64,000 nt of DNA from Fructobacillus parabroussonetiae (GTDB lineage: Bacteria; Bacillota; Bacilli; Lactobacillales; Lactobacillaceae). This document shows, piece by piece, positions 43,140 through 51,607 of this stretch (position 1 is its first letter; each line of letters begins with the position of its first letter). Both the position numbers and the translations under genes were made by a program. The stretch lies in assembly GCF_018437265.1 (NCBI RefSeq), contig NZ_JAAMFL010000002.1:1-64000 (forward strand). The letters are read 5' to 3'. The notes beneath the pieces are model-generated. The model did not search any database and was not told where the DNA came from. It was given only the letters and a program-made list of their open reading frames with translations.

Positions 43140-44627
43140 ATGGCTGATGTTTCATTAATGGCCAACGAATACCGGCAGGCGCCCCAAGACATTGAAGCTG
43201 AAAAAGCCGTCTTTGGGGCGATTTTCTTTGATGTCAAGTCAGATGCTGCCATGGTATCGGCACAAGCCATCTTGGAGCCAAAGGACTTTTATCGGACGGC
43301 TCACCAAGAAATTTTTAAGGCCATGCAGTCATTGGTGAATGATGATCGACCAATCGATGTGCTGACCCTGCAAGATAAACTAAACGCGAACCAGCAATTG
43401 GAAAACGTCGGTGGCATTGCTTACCTGGCTGAACTGGCGGAGTCGACGGCTTCGGCAGCGAACTTAAAGCACTACGCCAACATTGTTCATGAAAAAGCCG
43501 TGCTTCGCCGCTTGATTGAAACGCTGACGAAAAACATGTCTTTGGCCTACGATGGCGGGACAGATTCGACCGAATTGCTGGAAGAAGTTTCCCGTGAAGT
43601 GGACCAATTGGCGCAAAACCGTGGCGATGATGATCTTCGACGGATCCAAGACGTGATTAAAGAGTTCCAGGAGAACTTGGATGCAGCGGCGGAAAACGAT
43701 TCGGATATTGTCGGCTTAGCGACCGGTTATCCGGAACTCGATAAGTTAACCCACGGCTTTCGTGAAGATCAAATGATTGTGATTGGTGCCCGTCCGGCCG
43801 TTGGTAAAACGGCCTTTGTCTTGAACGTGGCGAAGAATGCGGCCAAGTCCGAAAAGGTGCCGGTTGTGATTTTCTCCCTTGAAATGGGAGCGGTCGACCT
43901 GGTGACGCGTTTGGTGGCGGCAGAAGGATCCATTGATTCGAACCACTTAACGACTGGTCAAATGGAACAAGACGACTGGGCTTCTATGACTGTGGCGCTT
44001 CAGTCACTTTCGAACATGAAGATCTACATGGATGATACACCGGGGATTCGAATCACCCAGATAGCGGCGAAATTACGTCAGCTTGAAAAGGATTTGTTGG
44101 CAAACATGTCCGAGGAAGAACGTGATGAAAACCCACATCCTTTGGGGATGGTCATGATTGATTACCTGGGCCTGATTGAATCTGGTAATACCGAAAGCCG
44201 TCAGCAGGCGGTTTCGGAGGTTTCTCGTTCCATTAAGAAATTGGCCAAGGAATTGCATACGCCAATTATCGCGCTGGCACAGCTTTCCCGTGGTGTTGAA
44301 CAACGAACGGACAAGCGTCCTGTGTTGTCAGATTTGCGTGAATCTGGTTCGATTGAACAGGATGCCGACATCGTTGCCTTCCTTTATCGTGATGATTACT
44401 ATCGCAATGAAGATGGCGAAGACGGACCGGCAGGTGCGCCGGAACCAGAACAGGATTCGGTTCCAATCGATGTGATTTTGGAAAAAAACCGTGCCGGAGC
44501 ACGAGGGACCGCAACCCTCATGTTTAACAAACCGACCTTTAAGTTTGCCGACCGGGCGCCAGAATACCGTGCGGGGGGTCCTGAAAATGGTCCAATTCCA
44601 CCTGCCAATCTGAATAATTCTTGGTAA
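43140..44627 (+). CDS. dnaB: Replicative DNA helicase DnaB
   Basis: 495 residues (called dnaC in B. subtilis nomenclature). N-terminal helical domain from PQDIEAEKAVFGAIF, linker, then a RecA-like motor with Walker A GARPAVGKT, FSLEMGA, the DYLGLI Walker B and the SDLRESGSIEQDAD motif. No intein interrupts it. It unwinds DNA at the replication fork. The ribosome site AGGGG is provided by the end of rplI. Confidence 0.96.
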   Translation: MADVSLMANEYRQAPQDIEAEKAVFGAIFFDVKSDAAMVSAQAILEPKDFYRTAHQEIFKAMQSLVNDDRPIDVLTLQDKLNANQQLENVGGIAYLAELAESTASAANLKHYANIVHEKAVLRRLIETLTKNMSLAYDGGTDSTELLEEVSREVDQLAQNRGDDDLRRIQDVIKEFQENLDAAAENDSDIVGLATGYPELDKLTHGFREDQMIVIGARPAVGKTAFVLNVAKNAAKSEKVPVVIFSLEMGAVDLVTRLVAAEGSIDSNHLTTGQMEQDDWASMTVALQSLSNMKIYMDDTPGIRITQIAAKLRQLEKDLLANMSEEERDENPHPLGMVMIDYLGLIESGNTESRQQAVSEVSRSIKKLAKELHTPIIALAQLSRGVEQRTDKRPVLSDLRESGSIEQDADIVAFLYRDDYYRNEDGEDGPAGAPEPEQDSVPIDVILEKNRAGARGTATLMFNKPTFKFADRAPEYRAGGPENGPIPPANLNNSW

Positions 44628-44628
44628 T

Positions 44629-44668
44629 AAAAAGACGTGTTGATATACGTAATCAACACGTCTTTTTT
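44629..44668. terminator. Bidirectional terminator
   Basis: Sixteen-bp arms AAAAAGACGTGTTGAT and complement. The T-run overlaps the end of ybaK on the other strand. Confidence 0.93.
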
Positions 44669-45164
44669 ATTCTGTTAATTCTGCAAAAGAAGAACCAATC
44701 ATCTTCGCCAAATCGACTGGATTGACTTTGTCAGAGCGACCGAGCTCACCGGCTGAAACGAGGAAGTAGGCTGCGTCTTTAGCGGACTGATCGAAAAAGA
44801 TTGGAAAGTGTTTGTTTTGCCAAATGCCCACCGGGTTGTTGGCTCCGTGGACATAACCCGTTGTCTTTTCGAGTTCCTTCATGGGGAGCATGTGGACTTT
44901 TTTATTGCCGGAAACCGCGGCTAGCTTTTTCATGTCCAGCCGTTCGGTTAGGGGGACAACAGCCACAACTGGACCGGTTTTGTCCCCCTTTGCCGCAAGG
45001 GTCTTATAAATATCGGATTCTTGGATGCCGAGTTCTTGGAACTTGGCGGCCTTTTCTTCTTCCGTTAAGTCCAAGGCATTAATTGCCAAGGATTCATAGG
45101 GCACCTGGTGCTTGTCGAGCACTTGTTCAGGTAGTGTTTTTTTGTCTTTTTTCTTTTTTGCCAT
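44667..45164 (-). CDS. ybaK: YbaK/EbsC-family Cys-tRNA(Pro) deacylase
   Basis: 165 residues. The YbaK fold with the conserved Lys in YKTLAAKGDK and GYVHGANNPVGI is evident. It hydrolyses Cys wrongly attached to tRNA-Pro, a proofreading activity. No Shine-Dalgarno sequence is present: the extended -10 TGCTAAAAT (minus strand, hexamer 45171-45176) is six bases before the ATG, so the mRNA is probably leaderless. Divergent from the GntR gene, which shows the same feature. Confidence 0.9.
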   Translation of the reverse strand: MAKKKKDKKTLPEQVLDKHQVPYESLAINALDLTEEEKAAKFQELGIQESDIYKTLAAKGDKTGPVVAVVPLTERLDMKKLAAVSGNKKVHMLPMKELEKTTGYVHGANNPVGIWQNKHFPIFFDQSAKDAAYFLVSAGELGRSDKVNPVDLAKMIGSSFAELTE

Positions 45165-45170
45165 AGTGTT

Positions 45171-45240
45171 ATTTTAGCACAGCGGTCAAGGGGTGAAGGA
45201 GCCCAAAAGAATAACTGGTCGGACCAATCTATGGTAAAAT
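45171..45240. promoter_or_regulatory. Divergent leaderless promoters of ybaK and the GntR gene
   Basis: The ybaK -10 is at 45171-45176 (minus strand). The GntR-gene -10 TAAAAT is at 45235-45240, six bases before its ATG. A palindrome TGGTC-G-GACCA (45216-45226) covers the expected -35/spacer of the GntR gene and resembles sites of HutC-type GntR proteins, suggesting autoregulation. Confidence 0.55.
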
Positions 45241-45246
45241 CGACCC

Positions 45247-45975
45247 ATGGCAGAATCAAAATACGTAACGGTGCAAGCCGATATCAAATCAAAAATTTAC
45301 CAGGGTGCTTATCCGGATCTAAAGTTGCCCGATGAACGGTCGATGGCCGAAGACTATGGTGTTTCGCGTTCCTCCATTAAGCGGGCGCTTAGTGTCTTAG
45401 TTCAGCAGGGGATTATCTTTAAAAAGCGCGGATCGGGGACTTTTGTCAATCCGCTTTATTTGAAAAATCAGGCGATCTTTCAACACGAGGGCTCAAACCT
45501 TGGCGTGTCGGACTCCTTTCGAATTAACGGGCAGGCACCGTCCATTGAGTTGCTCGACTTTCGTGTGATTCAGGCGAATCCGGAACAGCAATCCGCGCTT
45601 TTTTTGAACGATGGGGATTTCGTTTATGAAATTAAGCGTTTGCGAAAACTTGGCGGCGTTCCTTTTATGATCGAGTATGGGTATGTGCCGATTTCTTTGC
45701 TACCTGGATTGAAAAAAGAAAACGTCACCCAATCGATTTATGGCTACGTTGAAAAGGAAAAACAAAAAAAGGTGACCCGCTCTTTCATGACCATTATGGC
45801 GGCGCCTTCCAATGAAGAGGAACAATCGCTACTGAAGCTGAAGGCGACGGAACCGGTTGGGATCATGGAGGGGATTTTCTTCATGGACGATGGTACGCCG
45901 CTGGAATATGCGAACATGCGCTTGCATTATCAATACCTCCGCTATAACGCCTTCGTCTCGATTAGTTCGGAATAA
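45247..45975 (+). CDS. GntR-family regulator, HutC subfamily (UTRA domain)
   Basis: 242 residues. The N-terminal winged HTH (LPDERSMAEDYGVSRSSIKR) is followed by a UTRA ligand-binding domain (about 80-240; VYEIKRLRKLGGVPFMIEYG). HutC-type regulators sense sugar phosphates or similar metabolites. It lies directly upstream of xfp, so control of phosphoketolase is plausible. Perfect palindromes lie in its own promoter and between it and xfp. It has no ribosome site and appears leaderless. Confidence 0.87.
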   Translation: MAESKYVTVQADIKSKIYQGAYPDLKLPDERSMAEDYGVSRSSIKRALSVLVQQGIIFKKRGSGTFVNPLYLKNQAIFQHEGSNLGVSDSFRINGQAPSIELLDFRVIQANPEQQSALFLNDGDFVYEIKRLRKLGGVPFMIEYGYVPISLLPGLKKENVTQSIYGYVEKEKQKKVTRSFMTIMAAPSNEEEQSLLKLKATEPVGIMEGIFFMDDGTPLEYANMRLHYQYLRYNAFVSISSE

Positions 45976-45986
45976 AGCTTTTGCCG

Positions 45987-46027
45987 GCAGGACTTTGTTA
46001 AGTGATTAGACAAAGTCCTGCTTTTTA
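45987..46027 (+). terminator. Terminator after the GntR gene
   Basis: Twelve-bp arms GCAGGACTTTGT and complement with a T-run. Confidence 0.9.
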
Positions 46028-46050
46028 TAATTGGAACGGTCCAATTATAA
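46025..46050. promoter_or_regulatory. 26-bp perfect palindrome upstream of xfp
   Basis: Arms TTATAATTGGA and complement flank the four bases ACGG. It overlaps the tail of the preceding terminator and lies 50 bp upstream of the xfp -35. It is a candidate operator for the neighbouring GntR regulator. Confidence 0.6.
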
Positions 46051-46100
46051 AAACAGGTGTAACCAAAATTAAGAAAGTTCGAGCCATCCGGCCATTTACC

Positions 46101-46129
46101 TTGAAACCCATTTAATCTGCAGATATAAT
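46101..46129 (+). promoter_or_regulatory. xfp promoter
   Basis: -35 TTGAAA (46101-46106) and -10 TATAAT (46124-46129) with the ideal 17-bp spacer. Confidence 0.8.
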
Positions 46130-46201
46130 AATACTTGTAAATATTTAAACCGGAGGTGTGCATCAGCACCCTTCGTGGAAAGAAAAAGGAGTACTATTTA
46201 C

Positions 46202-48655
46202 ATGGTTGATTACAACTCAAAAGAGTACTTGGAACTCGTTGACAAGTGGTGGCGTGCTACCAACTATCTGTCAGCTGGGATGATTTTTTTGAAGTCAAAC
46301 CCATTGTTCTCAGTAACTAAGACGCCAATTCAAGCTGAAGACGTGAAGGTTAAGCCTATCGGGCACTGGGGAACGATCTCTGGTCAAACTTTCTTGTACG
46401 CTCACGCAAACCGTCTGATCAACAAGTATGATTTGAACATGTTCTACATCGGTGGACCAGGACACGGTGGCCAGGTAATGGTTACCAACGCCTACCTCGA
46501 TGGCGAATATACGGAAGACTACCCAGAAGTTACACAAGACTTGAAGGGTATGTCAACGTTGTTCAAGCGCTTCTCATTCCCAGGTGGAATTGGTTCGCAC
46601 ATGACGGCCCAAACGCCAGGTTCTTTGCACGAAGGTGGCGAATTGGGTTACTCATTGTCCCACGCCTTCGGTGCTGTTTTGGATAACCCAGACCAAATCG
46701 CTTTCGCGGTTGTTGGTGATGGTGAAGCCGAAACTGGTCCATCAATGACTTCATGGCACTCAATCAAGTTCTTGAATGCTAAGAACGATGGTGCTGTATT
46801 GCCTATCTTGGACTTGAACGGATTTAAGATTTCAAACCCAACGATCTTCTCACGTATGTCAGATGAAGAAATCACGAACTTCTTCAAGGGTCTTGGCTAC
46901 TCAGCTCGTTTCATCGAAAACGGCGATATCCACGACTACATGGCATATCACGAAAAGGCTGCGTCAATCTTTGACCAAGCCATCGAAGATATCCAAGCCA
47001 TCCAAAAGGATGCCCGTGAAAACGGAAAGTATGAAGATGGAACGATCCCTTCATGGCCAGTGATTATTGCTCGCTTGCCAAAGGGATGGGGTGGACCTAC
47101 GCACGACCAAAAGGGAATGCCAATCGAAGATTCATTCCGTGCCCACCAAGTGCCATTGCCTCTTGGCCAAAACAACTTGGAAACGTTGCCACAATTCGAA
47201 GAATGGATGAACTCATACAAGCCTGAAGAATTGTTCAACGCTGACGGTTCATTGAAGGATGAATTGAAGGCCATCGCTCCTAAGGGTGACAAGCGTATGT
47301 CTGCTAACCCTATTACGAACGGTGGACGTAAGCGCGGTGAAGATCTTAAGGATCTTGACTTGCCAGACTGGCACGAATACACGAACAACATCACTGCGGA
47401 CAACCGTGGAACGATGTTGCCAGATGCCAACCACAACATGGACATGTTCACTTTGTCAACTTACCTTGAAAAGGTAATGCAAATGAACCCTAAGTCATTC
47501 CGTTTCTTCGGACCTGATGAAACGATGTCTAACCGTTTGTGGAGCTTGTTCGACACGACTAACCGTCAGTGGATGGAAGAAGTGAAGAACCCTAACGACC
47601 AATTCGAAGCCCCAGAAGGCCGTATCTTGGATGCTCAATTGTCTGAACACCAAGCTGAAGGTTGGTTGGAAGGTTATACGTTGACTGGTCGTGTTGGAAT
47701 CTTCGCCTCATACGAATCATTCCTCCGCGTTGTCGACTCAATGATCACTCAGCACTTCAAGTGGTTGCGTCACGCTTCAGAACAAGCATGGCGTAATGAC
47801 TACCCATCATTGAACTTGATTTCAACTTCTACTGCTTTCCAGCAGGACCACAACGGTTACACTCACCAGGATCCTGGTATGTTGACTCACTTGGCCGAAA
47901 AGAAGTCTGACTTCATCCGTCAGTACTTGCCAGCCGATGGTAACGCTACTTTGGCTGTGATGGACCGTGCGTTCTCAGAACACTCAAAGGTTAACCACAT
48001 GGTTATCTCAAAGCAACCACGTCAGCAATGGTTCTCAGCTGCTGAAGCTGAAGTACTTGCTAACGAAGGTTTGGCTGTTATCGATTGGGCTTCTACTGCA
48101 CCTTCTGCAAAGGTTGACATTACCTTCGCATCTGCAGGTACTGAACCTACAATCGAAACGTTGGCTGCCCTTTGGTTGGTTAACCAAGAATTCCCAGACG
48201 TTAAGTTCCGTTACGTTAACGTTGTTGAATTGCTTCGCTTGCAGAAGAAGTCAGAAGCAGCCGGCAACGACGAACGCGAATTGTCTGCTGACGAATTCAA
48301 CAAGTTCTTCCAAGCTGATACACCAGTTATCTTCGGATTCCACGGATACGAAGACTTGGTTGAATCATTCTTCTTCGAACGTAAGTTCCGCGGTGATGTA
48401 TACGTTCACGGTTACCGTGAAGATGGTGACATTACGACGACTTATGACATGCGTGTTTACTCACACCTTGATCGCTTCCACCAAGCTAAGGAAGCTGTCG
48501 AAGTCCTTTCAGAACGTGGCGTAATCGATCAAGCTGCTGCTGACACATTCATCTCAAAGATGGATGACATCTTGGCAAAGCACATGAAGGTTACCCGTGA
48601 AGAAGGTCGAGACATCGAAGAATTCACGAAGTGGCAATGGTCAGCTTTGAAGTAA
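46202..48655 (+). CDS. xfp: Xylulose-5-phosphate/fructose-6-phosphate phosphoketolase
   Basis: 817 residues from ATG 46202, ten bases after AAGGAG; a GTG at 46175 overlaps that ribosome site. Thiamine-diphosphate enzyme: GPGHGG near the N-terminus and GDGEAETGP as cofactor-binding motif, with phosphoketolase segments such as [12 protein letters not shown]. It splits xylulose-5-P to acetyl-P and glyceraldehyde-3-P, the central step of heterofermentation. Codon use is extremely biased, as expected of one of the most abundant proteins. Consensus promoter and strong terminator make it monocistronic. Confidence 0.97.
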   Translation: MVDYNSKEYLELVDKWWRATNYLSAGMIFLKSNPLFSVTKTPIQAEDVKVKPIGHWGTISGQTFLYAHANRLINKYDLNMFYIGGPGHGGQVMVTNAYLDGEYTEDYPEVTQDLKGMSTLFKRFSFPGGIGSHMTAQTPGSLHEGGELGYSLSHAFGAVLDNPDQIAFAVVGDGEAETGPSMTSWHSIKFLNAKNDGAVLPILDLNGFKISNPTIFSRMSDEEITNFFKGLGYSARFIENGDIHDYMAYHEKAASIFDQAIEDIQAIQKDARENGKYEDGTIPSWPVIIARLPKGWGGPTHDQKGMPIEDSFRAHQVPLPLGQNNLETLPQFEEWMNSYKPEELFNADGSLKDELKAIAPKGDKRMSANPITNGGRKRGEDLKDLDLPDWHEYTNNITADNRGTMLPDANHNMDMFTLSTYLEKVMQMNPKSFRFFGPDETMSNRLWSLFDTTNRQWMEEVKNPNDQFEAPEGRILDAQLSEHQAEGWLEGYTLTGRVGIFASYESFLRVVDSMITQHFKWLRHASEQAWRNDYPSLNLISTSTAFQQDHNGYTHQDPGMLTHLAEKKSDFIRQYLPADGNATLAVMDRAFSEHSKVNHMVISKQPRQQWFSAAEAEVLANEGLAVIDWASTAPSAKVDITFASAGTEPTIETLAALWLVNQEFPDVKFRYVNVVELLRLQKKSEAAGNDERELSADEFNKFFQADTPVIFGFHGYEDLVESFFFERKFRGDVYVHGYREDGDITTTYDMRVYSHLDRFHQAKEAVEVLSERGVIDQAAADTFISKMDDILAKHMKVTREEGRDIEEFTKWQWSALK

Positions 48656-48670
48656 GCTGAACACCCTTCG

Positions 48671-48700
48671 AAAAGGACGAGCATTGCTCGTCCTTTTTTT
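48671..48700 (+). terminator. Terminator after xfp
   Basis: Perfect arms AAAAGGACGAGC and complement with ATT loop. Confidence 0.94.
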
Positions 48701-48779
48701 GTACAATCAAAGACTTTGACAAAAGGCTGCGCCTCTCTTTTGATTTTTGCTATAATAACCCTAATTGGAAAGGGACGCT

Positions 48780-49607
48780 ATGATGAACAAAATCAAATTG
48801 ATTTCAATCGATATTGACGGGACACTTTTAAACGATAACCGTGAAATTACGCCGGCCGTTAAGGCTGCCGTACAAGAGGCAAATGAACAAGGAATTTACG
48901 TCGTTATCACAACTGGACGACCAGCAACCGGCGTCAAAAATGTGATTGAGGAACTTGGCCTTGTATCAGACAATCAGTATGTGATCACACACAATGGTGG
49001 TATGGCACAATCGACTGACCATTCGAAGATGATTTATCATGAAACGCTACCTTGGTCATTGTTTAAAGAAGCAGAGGCCTTTGCACAACAACAGCAGGCT
49101 TACCTTCAAATTGAATCTGACGAATTTGCCTACACAATGGCTCGTGAACAAAATGTCTTTGTGTCTCAGGAAAACTTCGTGGTGCAATTGCCGCTCAAAG
49201 TCGTGGATTCCCTCGCCGATGTGCAGGATGTGCCCTTTGTAAAGGCCATGCTGATTGGCGAAAAGAACTTTATGGACCGCGTTCAAGAGCAAGTGCCAAC
49301 TGATTTAAAGGAACAAGCGAACGTGGTGCGTTCAACACCGAATAACTTGGAATTTATGAATAAGGATGCCTCTAAGGGAGCGGCAATGCTGGCCCTCGCT
49401 GCTAAGCTGGGCATTCAAGCCGAAGAAACGATGGCCATTGGTGACCAGGAAAACGATGTGACGATGATTCGCCAAGCGGGTATTGGTGTTGCAATGGGCA
49501 ATGCGGTGCCGATGATTCAAGAGGCAGCTGACGTACAAACGACAGATAACAACCATGATGGCGTGGCAAATGCGATCCGCCGTTACGCATTAAATTCGAC
49601 ATTTTAG
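48780..49607 (+). CDS. Cof-type HAD-IIB phosphatase
   Basis: 275 residues. HAD motif I is SIDIDGTLLND and motif IV GDQENDVTMI, with a C2B cap between, as in the Cof/YidA group that dephosphorylates sugar phosphates. ATGs at 48780 and 48783 are both compatible with GGAAAGGG; I use the first. The -10 is an extended TGCTATAAT (hexamer 48751-48756). A terminator (49613-49643) follows. Confidence 0.9.
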   Translation: MMNKIKLISIDIDGTLLNDNREITPAVKAAVQEANEQGIYVVITTGRPATGVKNVIEELGLVSDNQYVITHNGGMAQSTDHSKMIYHETLPWSLFKEAEAFAQQQQAYLQIESDEFAYTMAREQNVFVSQENFVVQLPLKVVDSLADVQDVPFVKAMLIGEKNFMDRVQEQVPTDLKEQANVVRSTPNNLEFMNKDASKGAAMLALAAKLGIQAEETMAIGDQENDVTMIRQAGIGVAMGNAVPMIQEAADVQTTDNNHDGVANAIRRYALNSTF

Positions 49608-49612
49608 ATTTC

Positions 49613-49643
49613 AGAGGGCGCAGTGAAAAGCGTCCTCTTTTTT
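49613..49643 (+). terminator. Terminator after the Cof gene
   Basis: Stem AGAGG-G-CGC with GCG-T-CCTCT, followed by a T-run. Confidence 0.8.
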
Positions 49644-49656
49644 AATGCATTTTTGT

Positions 49657-49662
49657 TATAAT
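49657..49662 (+). promoter_or_regulatory. prs -10 box
   Basis: Extended -10 TGTTATAAT (hexamer 49657-49662). Confidence 0.6.
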
Positions 49663-49704
49663 AGAGTGGTAATCTTGCAAATGATGCTTGGAGTAAATGA
49701 ATCT

Positions 49705-50685
49705 ATGTCACAGTCAAATATTAAGCTCTTTTCGCTCTCATCCAACCACCCCTTAGCTGAAAAAGTTGCTGCTGAAGTCGGCGTGCCGCTTTCTGATATT
49801 TCAGTAAAGCGCTTTGCTGATGGTGAAGTGCAGATCAACATTGAAGAATCTGTTCGTGGTGCGAATGTCTTTGTTATCCAATCAACGTCACAACCTGTTA
49901 ATGATAACTTGATGGAATTGTTGATTATGATTGACGCCTTGAAGCGTGCTTCGGCCGAACAAATCAATGTGGTTTTGCCATATTATGGTTATGCTCGCCA
50001 GGACCGTAAGGCACGTTCTCGCGAACCAATTACGGCAAAGCTTGTGGCAAACATGATTGAACGAGCAGGTGCTACTCGAGTGATGGCACTCGACCTCCAC
50101 GCTGCACAAATCCAAGGGTTCTTCGATTTGCCAATGGATCACTTGCAGGGCGCACCACTTTTGGCCGATTACCTGATTGAAACAGGCATCGCCGACAAGG
50201 AAAACGCTGTTGTCGTTTCACCCGACCATGGTGGGATGACGCGTGCGCGCAATTTGAATAACATGCTTGGACTTGAAGCACCGGTTGCCGTGATCGATAA
50301 GCGCCGGCCCAAGCCAAACGTAGCCGAAGTTGGCTCGATTGTTGGTGACGTTGCTGGTAAGACGGCCATTATGGTTGATGACATGATTGATACAGCTGGA
50401 ACCATTACCCAGGGCGCACAGCTTGTGCTCGAACATGGTGCCAAGGAAGTTTATGTGGCTGCTTCGCACGCCGTCTTCTCAGGTCCAGCTTTGGAACGTT
50501 TGCAAAACTCCGTTTTCACAAAAGTTATCGTGACGGATTCAATCAATTTGCCTGACTCAAAGAAGTTTGACAAGTTGGAAATAGTTTCCGTTGGCGAACT
50601 GATTGGAGAGGCCATCCGTCGAGTTTCAATGAATGAGGCGATTAGTCCATTGTTCAAGCACCGTTTCCGTCGTCGCAATCAATAA
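49705..50685 (+). CDS. prs: Ribose-phosphate pyrophosphokinase (PRPP synthase)
   Basis: 326 residues from ATG 49705, which gives the standard N-terminus ([19 protein letters not shown]); GGAG lies eleven bases upstream, rather far. Motifs: [31 protein letters not shown] and the PRPP-binding loop [12 protein letters not shown]. It makes PRPP from ribose-5-P and ATP for nucleotide, His and Trp synthesis, linking to the rpiA/rbsK pentose pool. Earlier in-frame Met codons at 49681/49684 have no ribosome site. Confidence 0.95.
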   Translation: MSQSNIKLFSLSSNHPLAEKVAAEVGVPLSDISVKRFADGEVQINIEESVRGANVFVIQSTSQPVNDNLMELLIMIDALKRASAEQINVVLPYYGYARQDRKARSREPITAKLVANMIERAGATRVMALDLHAAQIQGFFDLPMDHLQGAPLLADYLIETGIADKENAVVVSPDHGGMTRARNLNNMLGLEAPVAVIDKRRPKPNVAEVGSIVGDVAGKTAIMVDDMIDTAGTITQGAQLVLEHGAKEVYVAASHAVFSGPALERLQNSVFTKVIVTDSINLPDSKKFDKLEIVSVGELIGEAIRRVSMNEAISPLFKHRFRRRNQ

Positions 50686-50735
50686 ATTTAAAAAAGAACT
50701 GTCTTTTGAAATGAAAAGCAAAGGACAGGCTTACG

Positions 50736-50766
50736 AAAAATGTCATTTTTAAGATGGCATTTTTTT
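50736..50766 (+). terminator. Terminator after prs
   Basis: Stem AAATGTCAT / ATGGCATTT with T-run. Confidence 0.82.
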
Positions 50767-50856
50767 GTGAAGTTTTTCAGTAAATAAAGCAACCTTAGTC
50801 GCTAGTATGTTAGAATAACTCATGTATATTAATTTTTTTATATGGAGATGGGGTTT

Positions 50857-51567
50857 ATGTATAAAATCTTAGTCGTCGATGACGAAAAACCAATTTCAGA
50901 TATCATTAAATTCAACTTGGTTAAGGAAGGCTACGAAGTTGTAACAGCGAGTGATGGCCAGGAAGCTTTGGATATGTATCGTTCCGAAAACCCCGACCTG
51001 GTACTGCTCGATCAAATGTTGCCTGAAATTGAAGGAATCGAAGTGCTCCGTCAAATCCGTGCCAAGGATAAGACGCCGGTCATTATGGTGACGGCTAAGG
51101 ATTCCGAAATTGATAAGGTCATTGGACTTGAAATGGGTGCGGATGACTATATCACAAAACCATTCTCCAATCGCGAGATGGTTGCCCGTGTAAAGGCAAA
51201 CTTGCGTAACCGCCACACTTCTGGTCAAAATGATGATAGTTCACTGAACCAAGATGATATTCAACTTGGTAACTTGGTCATTCACACCAAGACTTACATG
51301 GTGACTAAGGACGGTGTTGATGTCGAATTGACACACCGTGAATTCGAATTGTTGGCCTATATGGCCCAACACATTGGCCAGGTGATGAACCGTGAAAACC
51401 TACTCCGTCAGGTTTGGGGATATGATTACTTCGGCGACGTTCGTGCTGTTGATGTAACGGTTCGACGTTTGCGTGAAAAGATTGAAGATGTGCCATCACA
51501 TCCCGTTTGGTTGGGAACTCGCCGTGGTGTGGGTTACTTCCTTTCATCAGGTAAACAAGGTCAATAA
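50857..51567 (+). CDS. walR: WalR (VicR/YycF) response regulator
   Basis: 236 residues from ATG 50857 (GGAG upstream). Receiver domain with phosphorylatable Asp at about residue 52 (LVLLDQMLP), conserved Thr in VTAKD and Lys in TKPFSNRE; OmpR-type winged helix at the C-terminus ([14 protein letters not shown]). The WalKR system controls cell-wall hydrolases and is usually essential in Firmicutes. First gene of walR-walK-htrA. Confidence 0.94.
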   Translation: MYKILVVDDEKPISDIIKFNLVKEGYEVVTASDGQEALDMYRSENPDLVLLDQMLPEIEGIEVLRQIRAKDKTPVIMVTAKDSEIDKVIGLEMGADDYITKPFSNREMVARVKANLRNRHTSGQNDDSSLNQDDIQLGNLVIHTKTYMVTKDGVDVELTHREFELLAYMAQHIGQVMNRENLLRQVWGYDYFGDVRAVDVTVRRLREKIEDVPSHPVWLGTRRGVGYFLSSGKQGQ

Positions 51568-51607
51568 TTACAATTGAGGAGGACAAGGCAAAAGCCAGTC
51601 TGCGAAT

